64,000 bases of DNA from assembly GCF_028683135.1 (NCBI RefSeq), contig NZ_JAJUBB010000003.1:310001-374000 (forward strand), written 5' to 3'. Source of the DNA: Enterovibrio qingdaonensis (GTDB taxonomy: Bacteria > Pseudomonadota > Gammaproteobacteria > Enterobacterales > Vibrionaceae). This document shows, one piece after another, positions 34,421 through 42,647 of the stretch (position 1 is the stretch's first letter; each line of letters starts with the position of its first letter). Below the pieces are notes generated by a model that did not search any database, was not told where the DNA came from, and worked only from the letters and a program-made list of their open reading frames with translations. A program made the translations under genes and the position numbers.

Positions 34421-36028
34421 ATGCTTTCTCTACGATCATTCAAACTGAAAACCCGCATGATGCTGATTCTCGGCATGATGGCTTTACTGCAAACTGGGTT
34501 AATCGGTTTTTTCACACTCGCCTATCTCAGCCACTCGTTGGATGAACAGATTGGCCAGCGTGCTCTGCACGTTGCAAAAACCATTGCTTCCATGCCTCAA
34601 CTCATAGAGGCAGTGGAAAACCGCGACAGCGAATATCTTCAACCGTTAACGCTGGACCTTGCTTCCGTGAATGACGCGAGGTTTGTGGTTATTGGTGACC
34701 GGAATGGGATTCGGCTTGCGCACCCTTCATGGGAACGAGTTGGTAAGCCGATGTACGATGACGAAGGGGATTACAACGAACCTGCGTTGCTTTATGGCAA
34801 ACCCTACATTCAAAAGGCCATTGGCAGTTTGGGGGCATCTGTCCGCGGTAAAGCCCCTATTTTTGGCCGCAATAATGAACAAGTTGTGGGCATCGTTAGT
34901 GTCGGATTCATGCTCTCCTCGGTAGAAGGCATTATAGAGCGTTATAAGACAACGCTTTATATCGTCATCTTGTTGAGTTTCGGGCTTAGCGTATTTACGG
35001 GAATGTGGTTCGCCAACCACTTCAAAAAAGCCATTTTTGGTCTCGAACCAGAACAAATTGGCCGACTTTTCCAAGAGAGAAATGCAACGCTGGAGTCTGT
35101 TCGAGAAGGGATCATTGCCGTAAACGGTGAAGGGAACATCACCACATTTAATCGTGCAGCCATTGAAACGCTCGGGCTTGACGCCAACACCCAGTTAACC
35201 GGAAAGCCCATTGAAGAAGTACTTCCTGACAGTCGATTGATGGAGGTTTTGCAAACAGGTAATCCTCAGTTCGACAAGGAAATTTGGCTGCAAGACAGAA
35301 ATATCATCGTCAACCGCCTTCCGATGCGGCAAGACAACGAGATCACTGGCGTTGTTTCCAGCTTTCGTCGTAAAGACGAGCTTGATTCAATCAGTAAGCA
35401 GTTAACGCAAATTCAGCAGTACGCCGATACCCTCAGGAGTCAGTCTCATGAATACTCAAACAAACTCCACACCATCGCCGGCTTAATTGAAATTGGGGCC
35501 AGTGAAGAGGCCCTCACACTCATTGGACAAGAAACGCAAAGCCATCAAGCGTTGATACAGCTATTAGTCGATGCCGTTCCTGACCCAATCCTCGCGGGGT
35601 GCTTGCTCGGTAAATACAATCGCGCCAAAGAGTTAGGACTTAGGCTAGAAATAGATACCGAAAGCAGCATGAAAGCGATTCCCGATAATATTCAACGGGA
35701 AGACCTTGTCAGCATCATAGGTAACCTCATCGACAATGCGTTTGAAGCCACGCTGAATAACCGGCAAAAAGAAGTCCGTCTTTCAATGACTGACTTAGGA
35801 AACGATTTGATTTTCGAGATTGAAGATGAAGGACTTGGTATCCCCGAAGACCAACAAGAAAACATATTCAACAAGGGCGTATCTAGCAAACAAGGAGAAG
35901 GACACGGTTACGGGTTGCACCTCGTCCGCACACTACTACTAAAACTGGATGGCACAATTACGCTAGAACCCGCCGGTGAATGTGGCAGTCGCTTTACCGT
36001 ATACATCCCAAAACGTCATCACGAATGA
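34421..36028 (+). CDS. CitA/DcuS-type sensor histidine kinase
   Basis: A 535-residue membrane kinase. A transmembrane helix at about 15-35, an extracytoplasmic Cache/PASp ligand domain (about 38-175; contains SMPQLIEAV and GKAPIFG), a second helix at about 178-198, a cytoplasmic PAS domain (about 210-305) and a SpoOB-type dimerisation helix. The phospho-acceptor is His343 in RSQSHEYSNKLH. The ATPase domain has N-box NLIDNAFEATL, DEGLGIP (G1) and GHGYGLHLVRTLL (G2). This is the carboxylate-sensing family, which fits the divergent tctCBA operon. The response regulator follows by 40 bases. Confidence 0.93.
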   Translation: MLSLRSFKLKTRMMLILGMMALLQTGLIGFFTLAYLSHSLDEQIGQRALHVAKTIASMPQLIEAVENRDSEYLQPLTLDLASVNDARFVVIGDRNGIRLAHPSWERVGKPMYDDEGDYNEPALLYGKPYIQKAIGSLGASVRGKAPIFGRNNEQVVGIVSVGFMLSSVEGIIERYKTTLYIVILLSFGLSVFTGMWFANHFKKAIFGLEPEQIGRLFQERNATLESVREGIIAVNGEGNITTFNRAAIETLGLDANTQLTGKPIEEVLPDSRLMEVLQTGNPQFDKEIWLQDRNIIVNRLPMRQDNEITGVVSSFRRKDELDSISKQLTQIQQYADTLRSQSHEYSNKLHTIAGLIEIGASEEALTLIGQETQSHQALIQLLVDAVPDPILAGCLLGKYNRAKELGLRLEIDTESSMKAIPDNIQREDLVSIIGNLIDNAFEATLNNRQKEVRLSMTDLGNDLIFEIEDEGLGIPEDQQENIFNKGVSSKQGEGHGYGLHLVRTLLLKLDGTITLEPAGECGSRFTVYIPKRHHE

Positions 36029-36068
36029 CAGCTAGACTGATAAGAGTGAAAAGGAAGCAGTATTACCG

Positions 36069-36770
36069 ATGACTCAGAAAATTCGCGTCGTTATCGCCGA
36101 AGATGACATCCAAATTGCAGAAATTCAAAAACGCTTTCTTGAAAAAATTGAAGGCGTAGAACTCGTGGGCATCGCACATACATTAGAAGATGCTGAAGAC
36201 CTTGTTGATGTATTCAAACCGGAACTCTTGTTGCTGGATAACCATTTCCCAAATGGCACAGGGCTGGATTTGCTCAGAAAACTTCGTGCAGACAACAGCA
36301 CTACAGATGTCATTCTCATCACTGCGGCAAAAGAAGTCGACACGCTCCGAGATGCCCTTCGTGGAGGCGTGTTTTATTACATCTTAAAGCCGTTGGTTTT
36401 CGAACGTCTTCAAGAGGTAATTGGGCAGTACTTCGCGCACTTAGAAAAATTGAAAGCGATGGAGTCGCTCGCGCAAACCGATGTGGACACCCTACTTCCT
36501 CAACGATCCATTCAAGCTCCCAGTGTCGATACCGATGTATCTACCTCACGTCTTCCTAAAGGCATTGATGTCATCACACTAGACAAAATTCGTGCTGTAT
36601 TTGCTGACTCAGGTGAACCACTGAATGCAGAAGAAGTCGGTACACTTATTGGTGCGAGTCGAACCACGGCTAGACGCTATCTGGAATACCTTGTCAGCAC
36701 GTATGAGTTACAAGCGCATGTGAATTACGGCAGTGTTGGTCGACCTGAAAGGCGTTATATTTCCGCGTAG
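36069..36770 (+). CDS. CitB/DcuR-type response regulator
   Basis: A 233-residue regulator. The receiver domain has the acidic pair ED (11-12), phospho-acceptor Asp57 in LLLLDNHFPNG, Thr in LITAAKE and Lys in YYILKPL. The C-terminal domain has GTLIGASRTTARRYLEYLV, the HTH of CitB-type regulators, and ends in VGRPERRYI as those proteins do. It is the partner of the upstream kinase. The likely target is the tctC promoter, where an AT-rich palindrome is present. Confidence 0.93.
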   Translation: MTQKIRVVIAEDDIQIAEIQKRFLEKIEGVELVGIAHTLEDAEDLVDVFKPELLLLDNHFPNGTGLDLLRKLRADNSTTDVILITAAKEVDTLRDALRGGVFYYILKPLVFERLQEVIGQYFAHLEKLKAMESLAQTDVDTLLPQRSIQAPSVDTDVSTSRLPKGIDVITLDKIRAVFADSGEPLNAEEVGTLIGASRTTARRYLEYLVSTYELQAHVNYGSVGRPERRYISA

Positions 36771-36782
36771 CTAAAGATGAGA

Positions 36783-36900
36783 CTGACCCCGATACAGGCC
36801 TCATAGCGTAGGACTATATCATCACCATAACATACAGTTATAGTGCATTAAATTTCCTTTTATTCGCGTCGAAATGCCTAGTGCGTTAGGCTGGGGTCAG
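36783..36900. repeat. Small element bounded by CTGACCCC / GGGGTCAG inverted ends
   Basis: 118 bases with perfect eight-base terminal inverted repeats, plus internal partial symmetry (GGCCTCATAGCGTAGGA on the left against TGCCTAGTGCGTTAGG on the right). No coding frame. The CTGACCCC end is a form I associate with REP/IS200-like relics in gamma-proteobacteria. It lies between the response regulator and the glycosylase gene. Confidence 0.5.
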
Positions 36901-36920
36901 CAAAAAGAAAAGGATTTAAC

Positions 36921-37814
36921 ATGTTTACACACTTAGAAGTAAAAGCGGCCTTGCCTGGCGACTTCCAATCAGAATACTTTCTCGCTTTTCACCGAAGAGA
37001 TAAGTGTGCTATCGCTGAGTTGGTCGAAGGCGAAACGATCAAAAAGGGACTCGTCATTTCAGGCCTGCCCTGCCTATTATCCATTACGTTAGCGCAAGAC
37101 AATGCTGTTGCTTCGCTCCATGCTGATGGCCAATTATCCGATTTTGACAAACAATCTCTGCAGGTGCTTTTGAATAATATGTTGGGTCTTGCGCAATCCA
37201 CGACTCAGTTTGAAACTGCCTACCAATCACATACTGATATTTCTCGATTGCTCAAGCACAGTGCTGGCTTGCGGATCCCTCAAACATCATCACCCTTTGA
37301 GGCGATTGTATGGGCAATTACGGGACAACTTATTAGCGTAGAAGCCGCCGTATCTATTCGTCGAAGGCTCATCGAAACCGCTGGGGTCAAACACAACTCT
37401 GGCCTGTGGTGTCAGCCATGCCCGAGTAGTTTGGCAGCGTTACCAATAAGCGAGTACCGTCGCTGTGGCTATTCCAATGCGAAGGCACAAACCATCCAGT
37501 TGGTCGCACAACAAGTTGCAAGTGGCGAGTTAACCCTTGCTCCGGATGTGCCCGCAAAAGAAATTGAAAAAACACTGTTAGCAATCAAAGGTGTCGGTCC
37601 CTGGACTGTCAGCTATACATTGCTAAGAGGTTTTGGGTGGTTGGATGGTTCGCTGCATGGGGACGTGGCAGTAAGAAAAAGCCTCCAACGCTTAATAGGT
37701 TCAGAGGAGCCTCTTTCACAAAAAGAGACACAAGAATGGCTCGCACAATTTTCACCATGGAAAGCCCTCGTAGCCGCACACCTCTGGGCAATGGAAAGCG
37801 ATAAAGCGTATTAA
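36921..37814 (+). CDS. DNA-3-methyladenine glycosylase II (AlkA-like)
   Basis: A 297-residue base-excision repair enzyme that removes alkylated purines. The N-terminal half is the AlkA-type beta domain. The HhH-GPD part follows: PFEAIVWAITGQLISVEAA near 124-142, the hairpin IKGVGPWTVSYTLLRGFG near 216-233 and the catalytic Asp in GSLHGDVAVRK near 242. No Fe-S cluster cysteines are present, as expected for AlkA. The ATG has AAAAGGA upstream. No Ada-type regulator adjoins it, so alkylation control cannot be inferred. Confidence 0.9.
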   Translation: MFTHLEVKAALPGDFQSEYFLAFHRRDKCAIAELVEGETIKKGLVISGLPCLLSITLAQDNAVASLHADGQLSDFDKQSLQVLLNNMLGLAQSTTQFETAYQSHTDISRLLKHSAGLRIPQTSSPFEAIVWAITGQLISVEAAVSIRRRLIETAGVKHNSGLWCQPCPSSLAALPISEYRRCGYSNAKAQTIQLVAQQVASGELTLAPDVPAKEIEKTLLAIKGVGPWTVSYTLLRGFGWLDGSLHGDVAVRKSLQRLIGSEEPLSQKETQEWLAQFSPWKALVAAHLWAMESDKAY

Positions 37815-38099
37815 GAGCGAATCTATGGCAGTGCTCTGCATAGTCTTATCACTCAACACAGGAAGCGATTTGTTTAAATTATTAACAATTCGCTGACTAA
37901 TTCGACACTCAAACCCGAATACAAGAGATGGTTGAAGTATCCAACCCTTGTATGGGGTATCCTCCCGCCTTTATCACCTGATCCCCGCATCGCGCATACG
38001 TTTTTAGTTTCGGCTCCGTGCCAGAAAATTCATCGCTTGCTAGTTTATTGCCCTGCGGGGACGCGCTATTTGTTACATCTTATGCATTATAAAAACATG

Positions 38100-38119
38100 T
38101 TGGGGTACAGATACCCCAA
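38100..38119 (+). promoter_or_regulatory. Hairpin just upstream of the membrane/coiled-coil gene start
   Basis: TTGGGGTA, CAGA, TACCCCAA: a perfect eight-pair hairpin that ends 13 bases before the chosen ATG, next to the putative AAAGG ribosome site, so it could influence translation. Confidence 0.5.
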
Positions 38120-38132
38120 AGGCCCTTTTGCC

Positions 38133-39098
38133 ATGTTTAGCGTTTACAGCTTTACTGGCGCAGCGGTTGTCACCTCTACCGTTTTTTCGCTTTTGCTTTT
38201 CCTGTCGATTGATGACAGTCCATTAATGATGTTCCTGTTTGGCACATTGGCCGTCATTTTCGAAGCGGGTAAATTCTACGCGTGGTATGAATATGGAGAA
38301 CGACGCGCCCACAGAAACTACACCGGTGCATTCACCGCCCTTGTTTTCTATCTCGTTCTGGCTGCCATTTCTATTGGCGGCAGTATCGGTGGTATTAACA
38401 GTGCGACGAATAAAGCACAAGGCGTCATCGCTATTCAAGAAGCAAAGATCATGGCGTACGACCGCCAAATCGACGCCATTGAGAAGCAAATCGCTCTCAA
38501 TAACCTTGCCGCGCAGAAATACATCGAAATGGAGCGCATCGCAACGGGTATGAGCCGTATCCAGACTGAAAACAACAAGTTGCGAGAAGAACAAATCCGC
38601 TTGGCGGAAGAAAGAGATGCGTTGCCACCCGTAACACAAGGTTCAGCAATTGGTCTGATTGATGGTATTGCGGATGCATTTTCCGTTTCTCAACAGACAG
38701 CGCAATTCGGCTTGGTGGTCTTTCTGTCCATCTTGCTCGATCTGTTCGCCGCCTTTTTTGTTGGCGTTATTGGTGAAGAGCTGCGTTTCCGCCGCTTCTA
38801 CCAGCATCATGCTGAAATCGATATTACACCTCAGGAAATTTCAACGCCGATTGGTTACTTGGAGCACAAGCCTGACATCCATGACCACGAAGACGAAATG
38901 GAAGAAGACAATGAGCCTAAAACGCAGTCACAACGTGTTGAAGCCGCAATTAAAAAAGGCGTGATCACGTGTTCCAAAAAAGCCGTGGCGAAACATTTCT
39001 TGCTGTCGTCAGATGATGTCGACGCGCTTTTCGAAGAAATGATGGAAAACGGCATTCTGGCGAAAAAGGCGAATCATCACTACTACTTGTTAAGCTAG
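38133..39098 (+). CDS. Membrane protein with central coiled coil and C-terminal winged-helix-like end
   Basis: About 321 residues from the ATG at 38133. I prefer this start because AAAGG lies upstream and a clean transmembrane segment follows; earlier in-frame ATGs at 38082 and 38097 lack ribosome sites. Three helices occupy about 1-105, then a charged coiled coil to about 185 (QEAKIMAYDRQIDAIEKQIA; EEQIRLAEERDALPP), then a fourth helix (FGLVVFLSILLDLFAAFFVG). An acidic linker (HDHEDEMEEDNEP) leads to a final 60 residues, KTQSQRVEAAIKKGV to NHHYYLL, that read like a winged helix. I do not recognise the family; a membrane-tethered regulator is one possibility. Confidence 0.6.
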   Translation: MFSVYSFTGAAVVTSTVFSLLLFLSIDDSPLMMFLFGTLAVIFEAGKFYAWYEYGERRAHRNYTGAFTALVFYLVLAAISIGGSIGGINSATNKAQGVIAIQEAKIMAYDRQIDAIEKQIALNNLAAQKYIEMERIATGMSRIQTENNKLREEQIRLAEERDALPPVTQGSAIGLIDGIADAFSVSQQTAQFGLVVFLSILLDLFAAFFVGVIGEELRFRRFYQHHAEIDITPQEISTPIGYLEHKPDIHDHEDEMEEDNEPKTQSQRVEAAIKKGVITCSKKAVAKHFLLSSDDVDALFEEMMENGILAKKANHHYYLLS

Positions 39099-39173
39099 AG
39101 GCTACTTGTTGAGCTAAAAGTTACGTGATGTTCTTAAAGCATCAAAGACAGCCGAGCCTCACACCATAAAACG

Positions 39174-39204
39174 AAAGAAAGCACCTAAGGGTGCTTTCTT
39201 TTTA
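39174..39204. terminator. Bidirectional terminator between convergent genes
   Basis: AAAGAAAGCACC, TAA, GGGTGCTTTCTTTTT: a long stem with A/T flanks serving both the membrane-protein gene and the lipoprotein gene. Confidence 0.9.
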
Positions 39205-39220
39205 TATGCTCGATTCTACT

Positions 39221-40468
39221 TTATATGCCCGGCTCATCTTCAATCGACAGGAACGCTGGTTGCTGAGTCCCCTCGCCCGCAGGCGATTGTTTCTGCTCAT
39301 ACACCATCATCCGAAGCTCATTGATCATGCCTTCGTATTTGATATTTTGTCTTTCCGCTTTAGACAATTTAGCGGACAGTGCATCTTTCTCGGTATCGCT
39401 GTTCGTGAGATCAGAATTTACGGCATCAAGTTTCGCCATTAAGTTTTCCAATCTAGGATCGACATCCGGTACGTCACTCAGGTTGCTCACCCGTAACACC
39501 AACTCTTCTGACTGCTTTTGCATCGATTTACTGCGAAGATCTAATTCCCCTAGGGCTTGGGCGATGCTGTGAAGGCGATTTTCCAACTCCAACACCAAAG
39601 GCTCAAACTTCCCGTCATCAACACTTCTGAATCGCTTAACTTCCTGTCCCACATGTTTGAGATGGCTTATTTCGAATGTGACGCTTGCCACTGCCTGTTC
39701 AATTGACACAGTGTCACGTGGGTTGAGCTTAACCGTTGCTTCCGCCTGTTCTAACGTCGCACTCGCTTTTGTAAAACTGATGGGAGCCACTGATTTAAAC
39801 CCTTCACGTTTTAGCAAAGCCAATTCCTTTGCAAGCGGCACGAAGTTCAATTGCATCGCAATGTCACTCTCTAAAGACTTCGCTTTGTTTAGAAATTCAG
39901 CTTGCTTCACCTGAGCATCGTCAATGTCGTTGTCTGCAACGTAAGTGAAAAGACGTTGATAGGTTTTTTTGATGCTTTTGTATTTGTTTGGAAAGACGTC
40001 ATTTGCATTGATCGTGTCTAAATACGCCATTTCAGCAATCGCTGCAGCAAGCAATGCATCTGCCTTCCCTTTCAGTTCGAGTAAAGATGTATGCTGCGCA
40101 GCCACAATCGCTAGCCTTTCCTCAAACACTTCACCATACGTACCAGAAGAAAATGACGAATAGTCTTCTGATAGTTTCCCCGGATTGGCAGAAAACTCCT
40201 CGTAAACATCCACGGTGTCATCCCATGCGTCAAAGAGATCATTGACCGCATCATTGCTGTAAAGACGAAGTGTTTTACTGTCATTCATCTTTCCCAACCA
40301 TCCTTGGTAGTCGGCTTTCGCCTTTTCATACAGAGCCATGGTATTTTGGCTTTGCTTGGATACCGCATTGGTTTGGGAAGCCACTTGACGTGGTTCAGAT
40401 GTAGATTGGCAAGCAGTAAGCAGTGTCGCCATCGTCATCATGACGACAGCTTTTTTAAATCTTTCCAT
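39221..40468 (-). CDS. Helical lipoprotein of unknown function
   Basis: A 415-residue lipoprotein with lipobox LTAC (Cys20) followed by Gln-Ser, an outer-membrane type signal. The mature protein is nearly all alpha-helical and charged. Residues about 300-390 form a strong coiled coil (LRSKSMQKQSEELVLRV; LSAKLSKAERQNIKYEGMI). It has no catalytic motif and no recognised domain. It stands alone between a shared terminator and a long AT-rich gap. A scaffolding role at the envelope is all that can be suggested. Confidence 0.65.
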   Translation of the reverse strand: MERFKKAVVMMTMATLLTACQSTSEPRQVASQTNAVSKQSQNTMALYEKAKADYQGWLGKMNDSKTLRLYSNDAVNDLFDAWDDTVDVYEEFSANPGKLSEDYSSFSSGTYGEVFEERLAIVAAQHTSLLELKGKADALLAAAIAEMAYLDTINANDVFPNKYKSIKKTYQRLFTYVADNDIDDAQVKQAEFLNKAKSLESDIAMQLNFVPLAKELALLKREGFKSVAPISFTKASATLEQAEATVKLNPRDTVSIEQAVASVTFEISHLKHVGQEVKRFRSVDDGKFEPLVLELENRLHSIAQALGELDLRSKSMQKQSEELVLRVSNLSDVPDVDPRLENLMAKLDAVNSDLTNSDTEKDALSAKLSKAERQNIKYEGMINELRMMVYEQKQSPAGEGTQQPAFLSIEDEPGI

Positions 40469-41183
40469 GTCAACCCCTCAACACACTATTAAATTTCGAA
40501 TGCCAACTAATTGATTGTTTTATAAATGATTAATTGAATTTTGACGTAAACCTTGGTCACGTCGGCCACCTAGCTTTTTCGTTGGATAAAGATCAATTTA
40601 GTCCATCAATGAGGGGGAACTTTGGGAAGTTGAAGTGACGATGATCCCATAATCTTGAACAACGTTTACAGGATTACATTCTTTAAGTTAGTTACTGATG
40701 CTCAACTACTCGGTACTTCGTGATCTGCACGAAGAATTTCAAAAGAATATTTTTCGCATTGTGCCGACTAAGACAACCCTCACTCTTTCAATATCCAGTT
40801 GTGTTTATATTTATAGGCAGGGACAAAACTTTGTTATACCTATTAATATATTAATCAAACAACACCTTCACATAAATAAAACAAATAATAATCAAATTAA
40901 TATATTTTGTGTGTATTTTAAACGGCCCAATCCATTACTTATAACTTAGAACTTTTAGATATATAAATTACGTTCTATATACGCATTTAAATCTATTACT
41001 ATCCACGCATTCAGTGGTGCCTTGAGTTCAGGGCCTTCGCCTTGTGGCAAACTGTGCGCGTAAAGAATTATCGAAGAATTTGTTATCAATGCGTTTCACT
41101 ATGGCGCGTTAACTTTTTTATTTCTCTTTACCCTACATTTAATTTGCCCACTAAAGGCATGCTATAAAATAAGGAATAAAATA
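40469..41183. other. Long AT-rich intergenic region upstream of tcyP
   Basis: About 715 bases with no supported gene. An 83-residue frame at 40698-40949 lacks a ribosome site and looks random (Asn- and Ile-rich, as expected from AT-rich DNA). The part next to tcyP must carry its promoter, but no clear hexamer pair stands out. Confidence 0.5.
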
Positions 41184-42584
41184 ATGGCGATGAGTGTTAT
41201 TTTTAACCTCGCAATATTTATTGCTCTAATATATTTTCTTTACCACCTTCAGGCTAAATATGTCCCATTTACCAAGCGTGTATTTGCTGGTTTGGGTTTA
41301 GGTATTGTCTTCGGTGGTATTCTTCAACTTTTTTACGGTGCCGGTTCTGACATCATTGCGTCCAGCATCGACTACTTTGACATCGTTGGCCGTGGCTATG
41401 TAAAACTGCTTCAAATGATCATCATCCCACTTGTGATGGTCTCTATTATTAGTGCCATTCTTAAGCTGAATGGTGGTTCTTCTATCGGTAAAATCAGTGG
41501 CATCAGTATTGGTGTACTCGTTGTTACTACCATGATTGCCGCTCTTGTCGGTATTGCTTGGTCTTTGATGTTTGGTTTGACCGCTGAAGGCCTTACTGCT
41601 GGTGCGGCGGAAGTGGCACGTGGTGCTTCACTGGAAACCAATCTAGGTAAAGTCGAATCTCTGTCATTTGCGAATATGGTGCTTGAATTTATTCCGGCTA
41701 ACCCATTCTTGGACATGACGGGCGCACGTAAAACATCCACTATCGCGGTTGTTATTTTCTCAATCTTTATTGGTTTGGCAGCAACGGGTATTTCAGCCAA
41801 AAAGCCTGAAATCTACGCGTCATTTGAAAACTTCATCAAGGTTGCACAAGCGATTGTCATGCGCATGGTAACGATGGTGCTGCGTCTTACACCTTATGGC
41901 GTACTAGCACTGATGACCAAGGTTATCTCTGGCTCAAACTATGCCGATATCGTGAATTTGGCAAACTTTGTACTCGCGTCTTACGGTGCACTGTTCACCA
42001 TGTTTGCCATTCACTTAGTGATCATCGCATTTATCGGTTTAAACCCACTTCGTTACTTAAAGAAAGTGATTCCGGTTCTGACGTTTGCGTTTACCTCTCG
42101 AAGCAGTGCTGCAACTATTCCATTGAACGTTCAGACACAAGAAAAAGCACTGGGCATTCCTAATGGCATCGCGAACTTTGCAGCTTCATTTGGCGCAACA
42201 ATTGGTCAGAACGGCTGTGCAGGCATCTACCCTGCGATGCTGGCAGTCATGATCGCGCCAACATTGGGTATCAACCCGCTCGACATTAGCTTTATTGTTA
42301 CGCTGGTTGCCATTATCACCATTAGCTCGTTTGGTGTTGCAGGAATCGGTGGTGGTGCGACGTTTGCCGCTCTGATTGTACTGTCTGCCATGGACTTCCC
42401 GGTTGCGTTGGCTGGTCTTCTGATTTCAATCGAGCCGTTGATCGACATGGGCCGTACTGCGCTGAATGTTTCTGGTTCAATCACAGCGGGTGCCGTGACA
42501 AGTAAAGTGATGGGCCAAACCGACATGAACGTATTCAACGATGATTCACCGCTAACCCTTGATGGTGAAGACGCTACGGCGTAA
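41184..42584 (+). CDS. tcyP: L-cystine:cation symporter (TcyP/YdjN type)
   Basis: A 466-residue carrier of the dicarboxylate/amino-acid:cation symporter (DAACS) fold that imports cystine. It tracks E. coli YdjN along its length: IVGRGYVKLLQMIIIPLVMV near 67-86, LTPYGVLALMTKV, the serine-rich hairpin AFTSRSSAATIPLNVQ near 308-323, NGCAGIYPAMLAVM and LIDMGRTALNVSGS. AAGGAATA precedes the ATG. A hairpin separates it from a CoA-disulfide-reductase-like gene, which suggests a shared role in disulfide or thiol metabolism. Confidence 0.93.
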   Translation: MAMSVIFNLAIFIALIYFLYHLQAKYVPFTKRVFAGLGLGIVFGGILQLFYGAGSDIIASSIDYFDIVGRGYVKLLQMIIIPLVMVSIISAILKLNGGSSIGKISGISIGVLVVTTMIAALVGIAWSLMFGLTAEGLTAGAAEVARGASLETNLGKVESLSFANMVLEFIPANPFLDMTGARKTSTIAVVIFSIFIGLAATGISAKKPEIYASFENFIKVAQAIVMRMVTMVLRLTPYGVLALMTKVISGSNYADIVNLANFVLASYGALFTMFAIHLVIIAFIGLNPLRYLKKVIPVLTFAFTSRSSAATIPLNVQTQEKALGIPNGIANFAASFGATIGQNGCAGIYPAMLAVMIAPTLGINPLDISFIVTLVAIITISSFGVAGIGGGATFAALIVLSAMDFPVALAGLLISIEPLIDMGRTALNVSGSITAGAVTSKVMGQTDMNVFNDDSPLTLDGEDATA

Positions 42585-42603
42585 TCATTGACTCACATTG
42601 TTT

Positions 42604-42630
42604 TTGGGGAGCCTGTGCTCCCCGCTTTTA
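42604..42630 (+). terminator. Terminator or attenuator between tcyP and the reductase gene
   Basis: GGGGAGC, CTGT, GCTCCCC, then GCTTTTA: a perfect seven-pair stem with a short U-run, 20 bases after the tcyP stop and 24 bases before the next ATG. Confidence 0.65.
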
Positions 42631-42647
42631 GTTTGCTGGATACAACT

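Noticed and set aside
37932-38132. 67-residue N-terminal extension of the membrane/coiled-coil protein
   Set aside because: It lacks a ribosome site and crosses a perfect hairpin; the ATG at 38133 begins a clean transmembrane segment.
40698-40949. 83-residue open frame in the long gap before tcyP
   Set aside because: No ribosome site; composition is what AT-rich DNA yields by chance; no family resemblance.
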